The notes below the pieces were generated by a model. That model saw nothing but the letters and a program-made list of their open reading frames with translations. It did not search any database and had not been told where the DNA came from. 12,609 nucleotides of DNA. Source: Bacillota bacterium. Lineage in GTDB: Bacteria > Bacillota > Peptococcia > Peptococcales > Peptococcaceae. The position numbers were made by a program, and so were the translations under genes. Below, in pieces: positions 1 to 7,143 of this stretch; position 1 is the first letter of the stretch; each line of letters opens with the position of its first letter. The DNA lies in assembly GCA_023443145.1 (NCBI GenBank), contig JAEZVS010000076.1, positions 1 to 12,609 of the forward strand, given 5' to 3'.

Positions 1-408
1 CATATCCTGCACGCTTTTCGACGGGCGGACCAACACGCCGGCCCAAATAAGCCCGGTCAACTCATCTGTCGCATAGAGCACCTTTTCCATTTCATGTTCA
101 GGTTTTATCTCACTGCAAATACCATAGCCATGACTTAACACAGCATGAATCAGCGCGTCTTCTGCACCAATTTCTTTAAGCAGTCTGGGTGCATGATCCA
201 AATGTTCATTAGGATACGTGCCATAATCTACATCGTGCAGCAATCCCGCCATCGCCCAAAAAGGCACTTCCTCTTCATAACCCAATTCGTAGGCAAGATG
301 GGCCATCACCCCTTCTACCGTGAGAGCATGCACCATATGGAAAGGATCGGAATTGTAGCGCTTTAATAAATCCAGCGCATCTTCCCGGTTAACGCTTGTG
401 ATATTCAT
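1..408 (-). CDS. HD-domain metal-dependent hydrolase, C-terminus cut by window edge
   Basis: Translating the minus strand from the ATG at 408 gives 136 codons with no stop before the window edge, so the 3' end is missing. The product has HD-superfamily signatures: H27 in an 'FHMVHALTVEG' context, the H58-D59 doublet in 'GLLHDVDYG', H93 in 'LSHGYG', and D115 in 'YATDELTGL'. Such proteins bind a metal and usually hydrolyse phosphoesters or nucleotides; the substrate here is unknown. The start is supported by AAAGGAGGAG about 5 nt upstream. The ATG overlaps the TGA of the preceding flavoprotein gene (ATGA), which implies translational coupling and makes this the last visible member of the transporter/ferredoxin/flavoprotein operon. 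The visible part ends in 'VRPSKSVQDM', a segment I associate with the small HD family of roughly 180 residues, so about 50 residues probably lie outside. The family call is firm; the role is not. Confidence 0.85.
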   Translation of the reverse strand, partial: MNITSVNREDALDLLKRYNSDPFHMVHALTVEGVMAHLAYELGYEEEVPFWAMAGLLHDVDYGTYPNEHLDHAPRLLKEIGAEDALIHAVLSHGYGICSEIKPEHEMEKVLYATDELTGLIWAGVLVRPSKSVQDM

Positions 409-2228
409 ATCATCTCCTCCTTTCTGTATGATAACAGATGTGCCGACTTGAAACAAGACGGGCTGAAAATGAATACTGAAAATCTATGGTGCGTCATGCT
501 TTTAAAACCATTTGGAAAAAGTAAACTGATCCGAGTAATAATGTTGAATGGGTGTTTGTAACGCGCCAACGGCACAGGTTTTTTGGTAAAAGCTATCTTT
601 TCTTTTTCATCTTGTTCTGCCACAATCCAAGCCAGAAAACGGTCGTCGTCTCGTTGCGGATAATCTTCACGAAAATGGCCGGCACGTGACTCTTGGCGCA
701 GTAAAGACGCCCGCAAATAAAGCTCCGTGATAAATGAAATCCCCTGCACTTCAATCAGTTTCATCAAATAATGAGGATCTGCGGCGGTCATACGCGGCAG
801 CATATTCTGTTGGATTTTTTGCAGCTCAACAAGGGCTTGATTTAGAGACCGTTCGCTCTTAATAATGGACACTTCGTATGGAAAAACAATCTCCTGAATG
901 GCGCGCAAACCATCGTGCGGCGCCATACCGCCATCGCCAATTTGATTAAAGAGGCTCTTTTTCTTCCCATGGATCAAATCGTCATCCGGCAGGGTGCCGC
1001 CTTGACGATGCTGAAGCTCTGCCACAACCGCTTCACCGGTCATATAGCCACCGGCAGCCGTTGTCTCTAACGCAAATCCGCCCATATACACCCCGGGATC
1101 CAGGCTGCGCGCCGTACCGGCGACATATAGACCCGGCACGCCGGTAAAACCGTTGAGATCAGCTTCCACACCGCCGAATCCACAGGTAAGCTGCGGAATC
1201 CATTCGCTGTTTTGGCGAAACATATCGATGCCCAGATCGCAAAGTTTATCATAATTCAACTTTTGCCATCCGTCTTGAGGTTTCAACAGCACCATGTCTT
1301 CCGGATGAACGGCACTGATATCCAGATAAAAGGGACCTCTTCCTTTGCGATGCTCAATCGCCATAGCCAAAGTGGTAAAATGCGGATCGGTATTGGCTCC
1401 CAAAACCGGCGAATATGCATCCATCAGCGGTTCGCCCAGGCCATTTACCACCTTTGCGCCCAATGGGAAAAGTGCGGTCTGTCCTTCCCAGCCGAATAAT
1501 TTCGGCACGTTCCAGACGCGCCCGAATTCAAAATTACTGAGTTTGGCGCCTGCTCTGAACGCCAGATGGGCGCCTTCTCCTGTGGTGGTGTTTTTACCAT
1601 AAGAAGTTTTCCAGCCGGTCCAACCGGTCGCCAAAATGACGGCACGCGCTTCAATCACATAAAAATCGTCGCTTATCGTATCAAAACCGACTGCCCCCAC
1701 AACGGAGGGTCCATCTTTTAAAAGATCGAAAATCAAAATACGACCCAGACGCTTCACGCCGCGTTGTTTCACTTCTTTGATCAGGTTGCGCGCCATGTCT
1801 TCGCCGCCTTTGCCCTTATATTGAGCCGGATACGGCTTAATATGGGGCAATCCGCGTTGAGGTATGCCTTTTAACATGCCATTTTCTTTGCGGTAAAAAC
1901 GACAGCCCAAGCGCTCATAGTCCCGCATGCGTTCGTATGATTGAGAAAGCAGGGCTTCCACCAGCTCTTGATCACATAAGCCGTCGTAATAATAGACCAG
2001 ATCTTGAACCCAGTCATCCACCTTCTCATCGGGCAACACCACATCAAAATCTCCACCGGACATCGACATCAATCCGCCTCAATCAAGCGGTCCCTTATCC
2101 ACAATCAGCACATCGAGTGTCGGGGCAAGGTCCTTCGCACGATTGGCCGCCCATAAACCGGCAGAGCCACCTCCAATAATCAGGGTGTCGGTTTTCAAGC
2201 GCGTTTCGTTGTCATATGGGGTCTTCAT
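405..2228 (-). CDS. Fumarate-reductase/AprA-like FAD oxidoreductase with in-frame TGA (possible selenoprotein)
   Basis: This is a flavin-dependent oxidoreductase of the FAD_binding_2 family (fumarate reductase, APS reductase and relatives). Starting at the ATG at 2228, 13 nt after the ferredoxin stop and preceded by GGGAGGG, it has 607 codons if the TGA at codon 50 (2079-2081) is read through. Residues 14-45 form the N-terminal dinucleotide fold (GGGSAG at 19-24, acidic D44 ending strand 2). The family's FAD-contact region follows at once (D49, codon 50, G51-G52, then 'SMSGGDFD'). Further on are 'ILATGWTGW' and, near the end of the flavin domain, 'GVPGLYVAGTARS', then a helical C-terminal region. 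The frame stays open for 557 codons after the TGA with good family similarity, which argues for readthrough as selenocysteine; a nonsense mutation is the alternative. The last ~40 residues look unlike the family and resemble intergenic sequence. It follows its own small ferredoxin, the likely electron partner. Substrate unknown. Confidence 0.85.
2041..2069 (-). promoter_or_regulatory. Candidate bacterial SECIS hairpin after the in-frame TGA
   Basis: In the mRNA, AUGUCC (2063-2058) pairs with GGAGAU (2054-2049), with one G-G mismatch, closing a 3-nt apical loop GGU (2057-2055). The stem can extend outward through UCG with UGA, with two bulged U on the 3' side, and through weak A-U and G-U pairs to 2069 and 2041. 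The loop starts 21 nt after the TGA and begins with G. Both fit what is known of bacterial SECIS elements (a G in the first two loop positions, loop about 16-37 nt after UGA). The pairing was done by eye, with no folding energy computed. A competing CGGA/UCCG pairing exists. Confidence 0.45.
2079..2081 (-). other. In-frame TGA codon, candidate selenocysteine (U50)
   Basis: On the coding strand, 'GTG GAT AAG' and then codons for G-P-L-D are followed by TGA and then GGC GGA TTG ATG, all in one frame. Both sides align with fumarate-reductase-like flavoproteins. Without gaps, the TGA column matches R47 of the flavoprotein encoded just upstream (E-K-A-D-T-R-R-S-G). TGA terminates other genes here (ferredoxin at 2242, this gene at 405), so a general reassignment to tryptophan is unlikely. 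Sec insertion, or a point mutation of a Cys, Trp or Arg codon, both remain possible. Confidence 0.55.
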
Positions 2229-2241
2229 GTTGTCCCTCCCA

Positions 2242-2454
2242 TCAATCCAAGGCCATGGGCAATACTTCTTTAAAGGGATGCACAAATATGGCATCTGCCG
2301 GGCAAAGTCTTTCACATTTAAAACACGTCATACAATCATCTCCATAGGCAATATGCGCTTTGCCGTCATCATCCAGCCGAAGGGTATCCAAAGGACAGAT
2401 TTCCACACAGGTGCCACAGCCAATACACTTTTCTTTGTTGATGGATTGAATCAT
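2242..2454 (-). CDS. Small 2[4Fe-4S] ferredoxin, partner of the downstream flavoprotein
   Basis: A 70-residue protein with two complete C-x2-C-x2-C-x3-C-P motifs: C10, C13, C16, C20 ('CIGCGTCVEICP') and a second set beginning 'CMTCFKCERLCP' near residue 41. This is a bacterial-type dicluster ferredoxin, cytosolic, with no signal peptide. It should carry electrons to or from the FAD of the next protein, whose start is only 13 nt downstream. It resembles the other ferredoxin of the cluster in layout, but is shorter and lacks the C-terminal tail. The ATG at 2454 has only a modest Shine-Dalgarno (AAGGCGG). It lies just after a strong hairpin that separates it from the first flavoprotein gene. It ends in TGA, which shows that TGA works as a stop in this organism. 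Confidence 0.9.
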   Translation of the reverse strand: MIQSINKEKCIGCGTCVEICPLDTLRLDDDGKAHIAYGDDCMTCFKCERLCPADAIFVHPFKEVLPMALD

Positions 2455-2476
2455 CGCAAATCCGCCTTTTTAACAA

Positions 2477-2510
2477 AAGACATATCCATAGGCGCTATGG
2501 ATATGGTCTT
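2477..2510 (-). terminator. Strong intercistronic hairpin (possible partial terminator or processing site)
   Basis: CATATCCATAG (2481-2491) and CTATGGATATG (2495-2505) form a perfect 11-bp inverted repeat with a 3-nt loop. AAGA/TCTT flanks extend it by 4 bp around one bulged base. On the minus strand it is followed by a short interrupted T run (TCTTTTGTT). It sits between the first flavoprotein stop and the second ferredoxin start. It could attenuate transcription or stabilise the upstream mRNA. The T run is too short for a confident terminator call. Confidence 0.55.
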
Positions 2511-2522
2511 TCTTGTGCATCA

Positions 2523-4199
2523 TTAAAATCTCTGACGCCATTCGAGAACCACTTCACCATCTCTATCCAGATGAATGGTCTGAAACATATTGGTCAGCAA
2601 CGGATTGGTGTAATCATAATCAATGCGCTTATGGTTGCCGCGGCTTTCCTTGCGGTTGCGAGAGGTGATGGCAACCGCTTTTCCCAGGTCAATCAAATCG
2701 AAAAGCTCCATCGTTCTCATCAGTTGGTGCGCATCCTCACAACCAATGTCCGACTCAGCATATGCTTTCAGGTCATCCAAATATTTGATGCCGGCGCGCA
2801 ACATGTCTTCACTGCGCAGCTTAAGGCCCACATAGTCGTTCATGATCACCTGCAAAGTGGAATTCGCTTCCAACCAGTATGCGCCGTTTTTTCGACACAT
2901 CAGTTTCTCATAAAGCGCCGCATGTTTTTGAATTTCCGGATGCGCGGAAACATCATATTCCGCCACAGTTTTGACATACTCGGCAACCGATTCTCCGGCC
3001 ACATCGCCCCAGACAGAAGCACTGGTGATATTGCCACGCACATTCCCGCACACAATACCGGCGGCATAAATACCGGGCACACTGGTACCGGCATCTAGGC
3101 CGATGTCAATCCCGCGCTGAGACAACGAATAGTCGTAGGTGCCGAACTCAACCATGCTTTCATGCAAATCAATGCCCCGTTGGTCGAGGTAATCGGTGAT
3201 GGAGTCAATGCCTTCACACTTGAATTGTTGATGCTGATAGACATGATCTTCTTCACTATAGTCCGTGCAATTCATAAACGTTGGTCCGGTGGCACTGTCC
3301 AGGCGTTTGGTAAAAATCCCGGGGTTGATGTCCATCAGAGCATCACCGCGCTTGCGGTCAGGTTTGTCGCAAAACGGGCTGATGGAATCGCCATTGATGT
3401 CGCTGATAACACCGAACCACGTGGCTTTTCCGCTGCGGGCAAATCCTTTGACGCCGGCATGACGGTACGGCACATCAATGTTGACCAGTTTGGCACCTGC
3501 TCGATAGGCAATGGCGGCACCACCGGCTGCCGCAGGGCAACTGTGGGTGTTGAAAATATAGGCCGGATTCACATTCGGATACATGCGCATAGCCTGCGCC
3601 GTGGCCACAAGAACGGCTTTGGCTTGAATCACGATTAATTCCGGTTCGTCTTCTTCCAGTAGGAATCCAACGGCACCAACTGCCCGGCCTTCTTCATTGA
3701 TTAAAATATCATTGATATAAAGCTTATTCATGATTTTTGCGCCGTGTTTACGCGCTTGATTGGTCAGCACACGCTTTTGATTGGCGCCGTCATATTTCAG
3801 ATGGTAGCACTGGCGTGACGGCATGGTGTGTCCCTCAAAATGATACTCTCCGGTGGGCTTCATATTGATGCCCCATGCCTGCCAGCGCTCCACCACACTT
3901 TCGGTTCGCTTCATCATCTTGCGCAACATAGACGGATCTTGCCAGGGGCCGCCTTCCATCCCTTCATTGATTTCAGAAATCACACGGTCAAAATCATCGC
4001 CATGATGCTTCGGAATATAACACATAAAATGATCGTTTCCGCCGCATCCGGATCCGGAACGACGCGTATCGGCTTTTTCAGCAATCAACACATCCACACC
4101 TTTTTCTGCCGCAGTGATTGCAGACATCAAACCGGCGATGCCGCCCCCGATGATTAAATAATCTGTTTTGATGATGTCTTCACGCACTTGGATTGCCAT
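2523..4199 (-). CDS. Fumarate-reductase/AprA-like FAD oxidoreductase
   Basis: A 558-residue flavoprotein of the fumarate reductase / adenylylsulfate reductase alpha family. Visible signatures are GGGIAG at 18-23, the acidic end of strand 2 at E41-K42, the FAD-contact segment 'TRRSGSGCGG' (45-54), 'AVLVATAQAMR', and the closing FAD loop 'SVPGIYAAGIVCGN'. A helical C-terminal domain carries 'AITSRNRKESRGNHKRIDY', typical of this family. The protein has no signal peptide, so it should be cytosolic. Its ATG overlaps the TAA of the ferredoxin gene (TAATG) and has a G-rich Shine-Dalgarno about 7 nt upstream, so the two are surely coupled. Automated annotation may call it APS reductase subunit alpha. 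I would not adopt that: the paired ferredoxin is much shorter than AprB and no sulfate-activation gene is present. The reaction is probably oxidation or reduction of an organic acid or related anion imported by the upstream transporter; this is inference. Confidence 0.88.
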   Translation of the reverse strand: MAIQVREDIIKTDYLIIGGGIAGLMSAITAAEKGVDVLIAEKADTRRSGSGCGGNDHFMCYIPKHHGDDFDRVISEINEGMEGGPWQDPSMLRKMMKRTESVVERWQAWGINMKPTGEYHFEGHTMPSRQCYHLKYDGANQKRVLTNQARKHGAKIMNKLYINDILINEEGRAVGAVGFLLEEDEPELIVIQAKAVLVATAQAMRMYPNVNPAYIFNTHSCPAAAGGAAIAYRAGAKLVNIDVPYRHAGVKGFARSGKATWFGVISDINGDSISPFCDKPDRKRGDALMDINPGIFTKRLDSATGPTFMNCTDYSEEDHVYQHQQFKCEGIDSITDYLDQRGIDLHESMVEFGTYDYSLSQRGIDIGLDAGTSVPGIYAAGIVCGNVRGNITSASVWGDVAGESVAEYVKTVAEYDVSAHPEIQKHAALYEKLMCRKNGAYWLEANSTLQVIMNDYVGLKLRSEDMLRAGIKYLDDLKAYAESDIGCEDAHQLMRTMELFDLIDLGKAVAITSRNRKESRGNHKRIDYDYTNPLLTNMFQTIHLDRDGEVVLEWRQRF

Positions 4200-4462
4200 T
4201 ATTGAACCCCCCTTTCTTGAATCTGCTGTTTCTTCGGAACCTCCATCGTAAATATCATATGAGATAAAGGATAGCGTATGGTAATGGCTTCTTTAGGGCA
4301 ATCTTTCACACATGCACGACAATGCCAACATTCATAAGGGTATTTCACCACGACCGTTTTTTTATCCTCTTCATTTCTTCTGAAACGAAAAACATCTAAA
4401 GGGCAAATCTGCGCACAAGTGCCGCATTCAATACATTTTTCTTTGTCAATGATTGGGGGCAT
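4199..4462 (-). CDS. AprB-like 2[4Fe-4S] ferredoxin subunit
   Basis: An 87-residue iron-sulfur protein with two C-x2-C-x2-C-x3-C-P motifs: C10, C13, C16, C20 ('CIECGTCAQICP') and 'CWHCRACVKDCPKEAITIR' in the second half. The second motif with its following 'RYPLSHMIF' tail recalls the beta subunit of APS reductase, but the usual long C-terminal tail is missing. It should dock onto the flavoprotein encoded immediately after it (1-nt TAATG overlap) and pass electrons to its FAD. The ATG at 4462 has AGAGGTG about 8 nt upstream. It follows the transporter by 46 nt in the same direction, so co-transcription is likely. The family is certain; the assignment as a dedicated subunit rests on gene order. 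Confidence 0.9.
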   Translation of the reverse strand: MPPIIDKEKCIECGTCAQICPLDVFRFRRNEEDKKTVVVKYPYECWHCRACVKDCPKEAITIRYPLSHMIFTMEVPKKQQIQERGVQ

Positions 4463-4508
4463 ATTAGAACACCTCTTTCTTCAATAATGAGAACGTTAAA
4501 AATCGATA

Positions 4509-5963
4509 TTAGAAGATAGCCGAGCCAATAACAATCGTCATCGCTGTGACTGCAATCCAGGATAGTACGATCACCGGTGTTGCCGATCTCATAATGTCTT
4601 TCGTACTCACCCATTCGTTCCCGTGCAAAAGTGAGGCACTGGAGCTTGCCGCCGGCGTCAAGAAGGCCAGATGAACACTCATTACGACAATGATGACTGA
4701 AAGTTGTGGGTCCATACCGTTTGCCATGCAATAACTGTGAATCACCGGCATCAAGGCCACACCGAGGGCGCCGTTATTCATCACATTGGTTAAAACAGCG
4801 GCAATGAGGCCGATGACAATCATAAAAAAGATGGGACTTTTTCCACCGAAAATCGGATTCAACACACCCATCATCCACGGTGTGATCCCGCTTTCTTTGG
4901 CAGACATTGCTGAAGAAAGCGGCTGAACCGCTGCCAGCAGAAAAATAATGCCCCATGCCACACCGCCGTTGATGGCTTTCTTAATTTTTAAAAGCGCTTC
5001 TCCGTCGACTTTAATAAAGCACATGATGGCGACAATGAGAATGCAAACCCCGGTGCTGCCGATGCTATTCAGAACTTTCGTTAGAATAAAGCCTTTTGGC
5101 AAGAAACTAGGTAAAAGCAGACAAAGTACCAAAGCCGCCAAAAAGCCGAGCACGATTTTTTGAACTTTATCTAAAATCAAAGCCTCTCCCGTTTTATCCA
5201 ACTGGGTGGCGTCCAAATCAACCAGCTTGGACACATCCGGACGGAAAACAAACTTGCAGACTAAAATTAAGAGAATTGCGCACACCACGCAGCAGGCGAC
5301 GGCAATGACCATATATTTCGCATAATCGATGTGTGTGCCGGAAATGTTCGCAAAAGCACCAAGAACCGTCAGGGGCACCTGCTTGAAAGGAATCATAGAC
5401 ATACCGACCTGCGCCGAAAAAACGATGGCAAAGACCATCATCGTGGGATATCCGTCACCTTTTTCATAGCCACAAAGCTCACAAATCGCAAAAAGTATGG
5501 CCCAACCAATCAAGGCCGCCGGTGAGGCGCTGGTCAATCCGCCCAAAAGAAAGATGGAGGCCAGAAAAACAAACGTGAAGACCCACGGCTTCCCTTGCAC
5601 AAATTTTCGTGTGATAAACCACAGCGAAATAAAACGCGACAACCCATATTGATCGATGACCGCACAAAATATGAATATAAAAAACATCATCACCACAATA
5701 GGATCGCCAAAACTCGAATTGAGCACAACCTTCGGCGCCATGCCGCCAACCAGCATCAACGCAAGCAAACCGGCCATACTGGGCCAGACAATATCCACAA
5801 AAATCCATCCGTACAATAAACCTAAAAAAATACCGATCAAATTCATGCCCAGCGGCGTCAACGGAGCAACAGCCGGCAGTTGCCCAAAACAAAAGATGAT
5901 CACCAACGTAACGATAGAATTGATATAATACATCATATTTTTCTTTTTTACAGCTTCAGACAT
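4509..5963 (-). CDS. DASS/SLC13-like anion permease
   Basis: A 484-residue, very hydrophobic protein with around a dozen membrane segments and no soluble domain. It resembles divalent anion:sodium symporters and related permeases (dicarboxylates, sulfate, other anions). There are two internally similar halves; re-entrant-loop-like segments rich in small and polar residues are seen at 'LTSASPAALIG' and 'TNVMNNGALGVALMP', and a late 'TPAASSSASLLHGNEW'. These sit where this superfamily has its SNT-type substrate and sodium motifs, though the canonical motif is not exact. The ATG at 5963 has AAGGAGAGG about 7 nt upstream. It is the first gene of the ferredoxin/flavoprotein cluster and follows a LysR gene with its own terminator, so its promoter must lie in 5964-6143. 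It probably imports the substrate (or exchanges substrate and product) of the flavoenzymes. The exact anion cannot be told. Confidence 0.8.
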   Translation of the reverse strand: MSEAVKKKNMMYYINSIVTLVIIFCFGQLPAVAPLTPLGMNLIGIFLGLLYGWIFVDIVWPSMAGLLALMLVGGMAPKVVLNSSFGDPIVVMMFFIFIFCAVIDQYGLSRFISLWFITRKFVQGKPWVFTFVFLASIFLLGGLTSASPAALIGWAILFAICELCGYEKGDGYPTMMVFAIVFSAQVGMSMIPFKQVPLTVLGAFANISGTHIDYAKYMVIAVACCVVCAILLILVCKFVFRPDVSKLVDLDATQLDKTGEALILDKVQKIVLGFLAALVLCLLLPSFLPKGFILTKVLNSIGSTGVCILIVAIMCFIKVDGEALLKIKKAINGGVAWGIIFLLAAVQPLSSAMSAKESGITPWMMGVLNPIFGGKSPIFFMIVIGLIAAVLTNVMNNGALGVALMPVIHSYCMANGMDPQLSVIIVVMSVHLAFLTPAASSSASLLHGNEWVSTKDIMRSATPVIVLSWIAVTAMTIVIGSAIF

Positions 5964-6143
5964 ATGAACCTCTCCTTTTTTGCTGCAACCTGTTTAAACA
6001 AACAATGTTTGTGATGGCCATCACTCTTTTGTTTTATTCCTCACCTTTATGATATGTGTTATTTATGGAAACCAAAAGCCTATTTTATTAATATTTATCC
6101 TTAGAAAAAACTATAACCCGAATGATTTCCCTCACCTCGGACA
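5964..6143 (-). promoter_or_regulatory. Leader and promoter region of the permease/flavoprotein cluster
   Basis: This is 180 nt between the LysR terminator and the permease start. It is AT-rich and must hold the cluster promoter. No consensus sigma-70 promoter stands out. A possible -10 (TATCAT, around 6047-6052) has only a poor -35 partner. If that -10 is used, the palindromes at 5991-6025 would lie downstream of the transcription start, a position typical of repression. I see no riboswitch and no small gene. Confidence 0.45.
5991..6025. promoter_or_regulatory. Cluster of palindromes with a CRP/FNR-like operator upstream of the permease
   Basis: Three palindromes lie end to end: TGTTTAAACA (5991-6000), ACAAACA/TGTTTGT around one central base (5998-6012), and the perfect 14-mer GTGATGGCCATCAC (6011-6024). 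With its flanks the last reads TGTGA-N6-TCACT, one base from the classic CRP half-site pair TGTGA-N6-TCACA. It ends about 50 nt before the permease ATG. CRP/FNR-family regulators often use such sites. A direct role as operator is inferred from sequence and position. Confidence 0.5.
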
Positions 6144-6182
6144 ATAAAAAAGGCTCTCACATCTTTAAAGATGCGAAAGCCT
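6144..6182 (-). terminator. Intrinsic terminator after the LysR gene
   Basis: On the minus strand AGGCT...AGCCT arms enclose further paired blocks (TC/GA and CATC/GATG, separated by single mismatches) around a TTTAAA loop, and are followed at once by TTTTTT. It starts 12 nt after the LysR stop codon. It isolates the regulator transcript from the permease cluster. Confidence 0.85.
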
Positions 6183-6194
6183 GCGCAAGAGACG

Positions 6195-7142
6195 CTATAT
6201 CATTTCTTCATATCGCTGACAAATATTTTCTATCGCCTGTGCCACACATTTTTCTGCAGCATTCATCTCATGTGTGCTGTGATGCACCCATCCGCCAACA
6301 ATATCCACATCAAAATCACGAATGTCCAACACACTCAGCTTATACGGGAAAATGTCATTGCTGCGCAAAGCCTCATTTTTAGGCAAAATGACCACCGCGT
6401 CGGTCTGTGTGGCATATTTCCTTAAGTTGAGCACATCCGCTAAGGTAACAATAGAAATCTCGTGGGTCTTCATGCCGAAATTTTGGGTGAGAAAAACATC
6501 TTTTTGCGTATCCATCGTCACCCGTTCATACTGTAGCACATCTTCAAAACAAATCTCCGATTGTTTTAACAGCGGATGATCCGGCCTTGTGCAGACCGCC
6601 AGTTTATCAAAATACGTTTTTTGACATGTCAACTGCAAGCGCTTAAGATTGTTTTGAATATCCGGCCCCGCCAATGAATGATACGTAATAAAAGCCATGT
6701 CCAACTCATTTTGGGCCACTCTTTTCAAGACTTCTTTCACATGATCGCGCTGTGCATACACACGAATGCCGTCGTATTGATGTTTCATTTGCAGCATGGT
6801 ATCTGTGATGATATTCATACCCAGATGGCTGTTGCTGGCAATACGCACTTCACCAATGATATCTTCGGCACTTCCCGTAACATCTTTTAAACTGTCCAAC
6901 ACCGCTTGAATCTCATAAGCCCGCTTTAAGACTTCCTTCCCTTCTGCTGTGAAAGTGATCCCGCGCTTGCTGCGATTCAAAAGCGTAAACCCCAATTCTT
7001 CTTCTAAATTGATAAGTGACAAGCTGATGGTAGACTGAGAAATATACAACTCCTGAGCTGCTTTTGAGATAGAGCCGTATCTATCCACGGCAATGAGAAA
7101 ATGAAATTGATGCGTTGCATATGCGCTCCTTTCTATCAGCAT
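6195..7142 (-). CDS. LysR-family transcriptional regulator (start codon region irregular)
   Basis: A winged-helix regulator of LysR type. The N-terminal DNA-binding domain is clear ('FLIAVDRYGSISKAAQELYISQSTISLSLINLEEELGF'-like region, HTH roughly residues 25-60 from this start). A linker helix and a periplasmic-binding-like effector domain follow ('GEVRIASNSHLG', 'DMAFITYHS', 'LAVCTRPDHPL'). The length (~315 aa) is normal. The start is uncertain. The expected family start lies at an 'x-A-T-H-Q-F-H-F' segment, where a good Shine-Dalgarno (AAAGGAG) precedes an ATG at 7120 that is one base out of frame. In-frame options are ATG 7142 and GTG 7157, neither with a Shine-Dalgarno, and an in-frame TAA sits just before the GTG. 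Either the gene starts weakly upstream or a base was lost after the original ATG. Lying next to the permease/flavoprotein cluster in the same direction, it probably regulates that cluster in response to its substrate. Confidence 0.85.
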   Translation of the reverse strand: MLIERSAYATHQFHFLIAVDRYGSISKAAQELYISQSTISLSLINLEEELGFTLLNRSKRGITFTAEGKEVLKRAYEIQAVLDSLKDVTGSAEDIIGEVRIASNSHLGMNIITDTMLQMKHQYDGIRVYAQRDHVKEVLKRVAQNELDMAFITYHSLAGPDIQNNLKRLQLTCQKTYFDKLAVCTRPDHPLLKQSEICFEDVLQYERVTMDTQKDVFLTQNFGMKTHEISIVTLADVLNLRKYATQTDAVVILPKNEALRSNDIFPYKLSVLDIRDFDVDIVGGWVHHSTHEMNAAEKCVAQAIENICQRYEEMI

Positions 7143-7143
7143 T

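Noticed and set aside
2057..2076. Short CGGA/UCCG hairpin directly after the TGA as the SECIS element
   Set aside because: Only 4 bp with a 12-nt loop starting UU; it lacks the expected G at the loop start. The GGU-loop hairpin fits better, though the two compete.
2079..2081. TGA read as tryptophan by a changed genetic code
   Set aside because: TGA ends the ferredoxin at 2242 and this gene at 405 in sensible places, and TGG is used for tryptophan throughout.
2571..3638. Plus-strand open frames opposite the first flavoprotein
   Set aside because: They have no ribosome binding sites or family features and lie antisense to a clearly coding gene.
2523..4462. True dissimilatory APS reductase (aprBA)
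   Set aside because: The ferredoxin is far shorter than AprB, no sulfate adenylyltransferase or Qmo-type gene is visible, and the similarity fits the wider fumarate-reductase-like family equally well.
6080..6120. LysR-box-like T-N11-A dyads in the permease leader
   Set aside because: The T-N11-A pattern is too loose in AT-rich sequence; several chance matches occur and none is clearly symmetric.
7004..7120. Independent 38-codon gene inside the LysR 5' region
   Set aside because: The peptide has no recognisable features. It is more simply explained by a displaced LysR start, so it is reported only as part of that irregularity.
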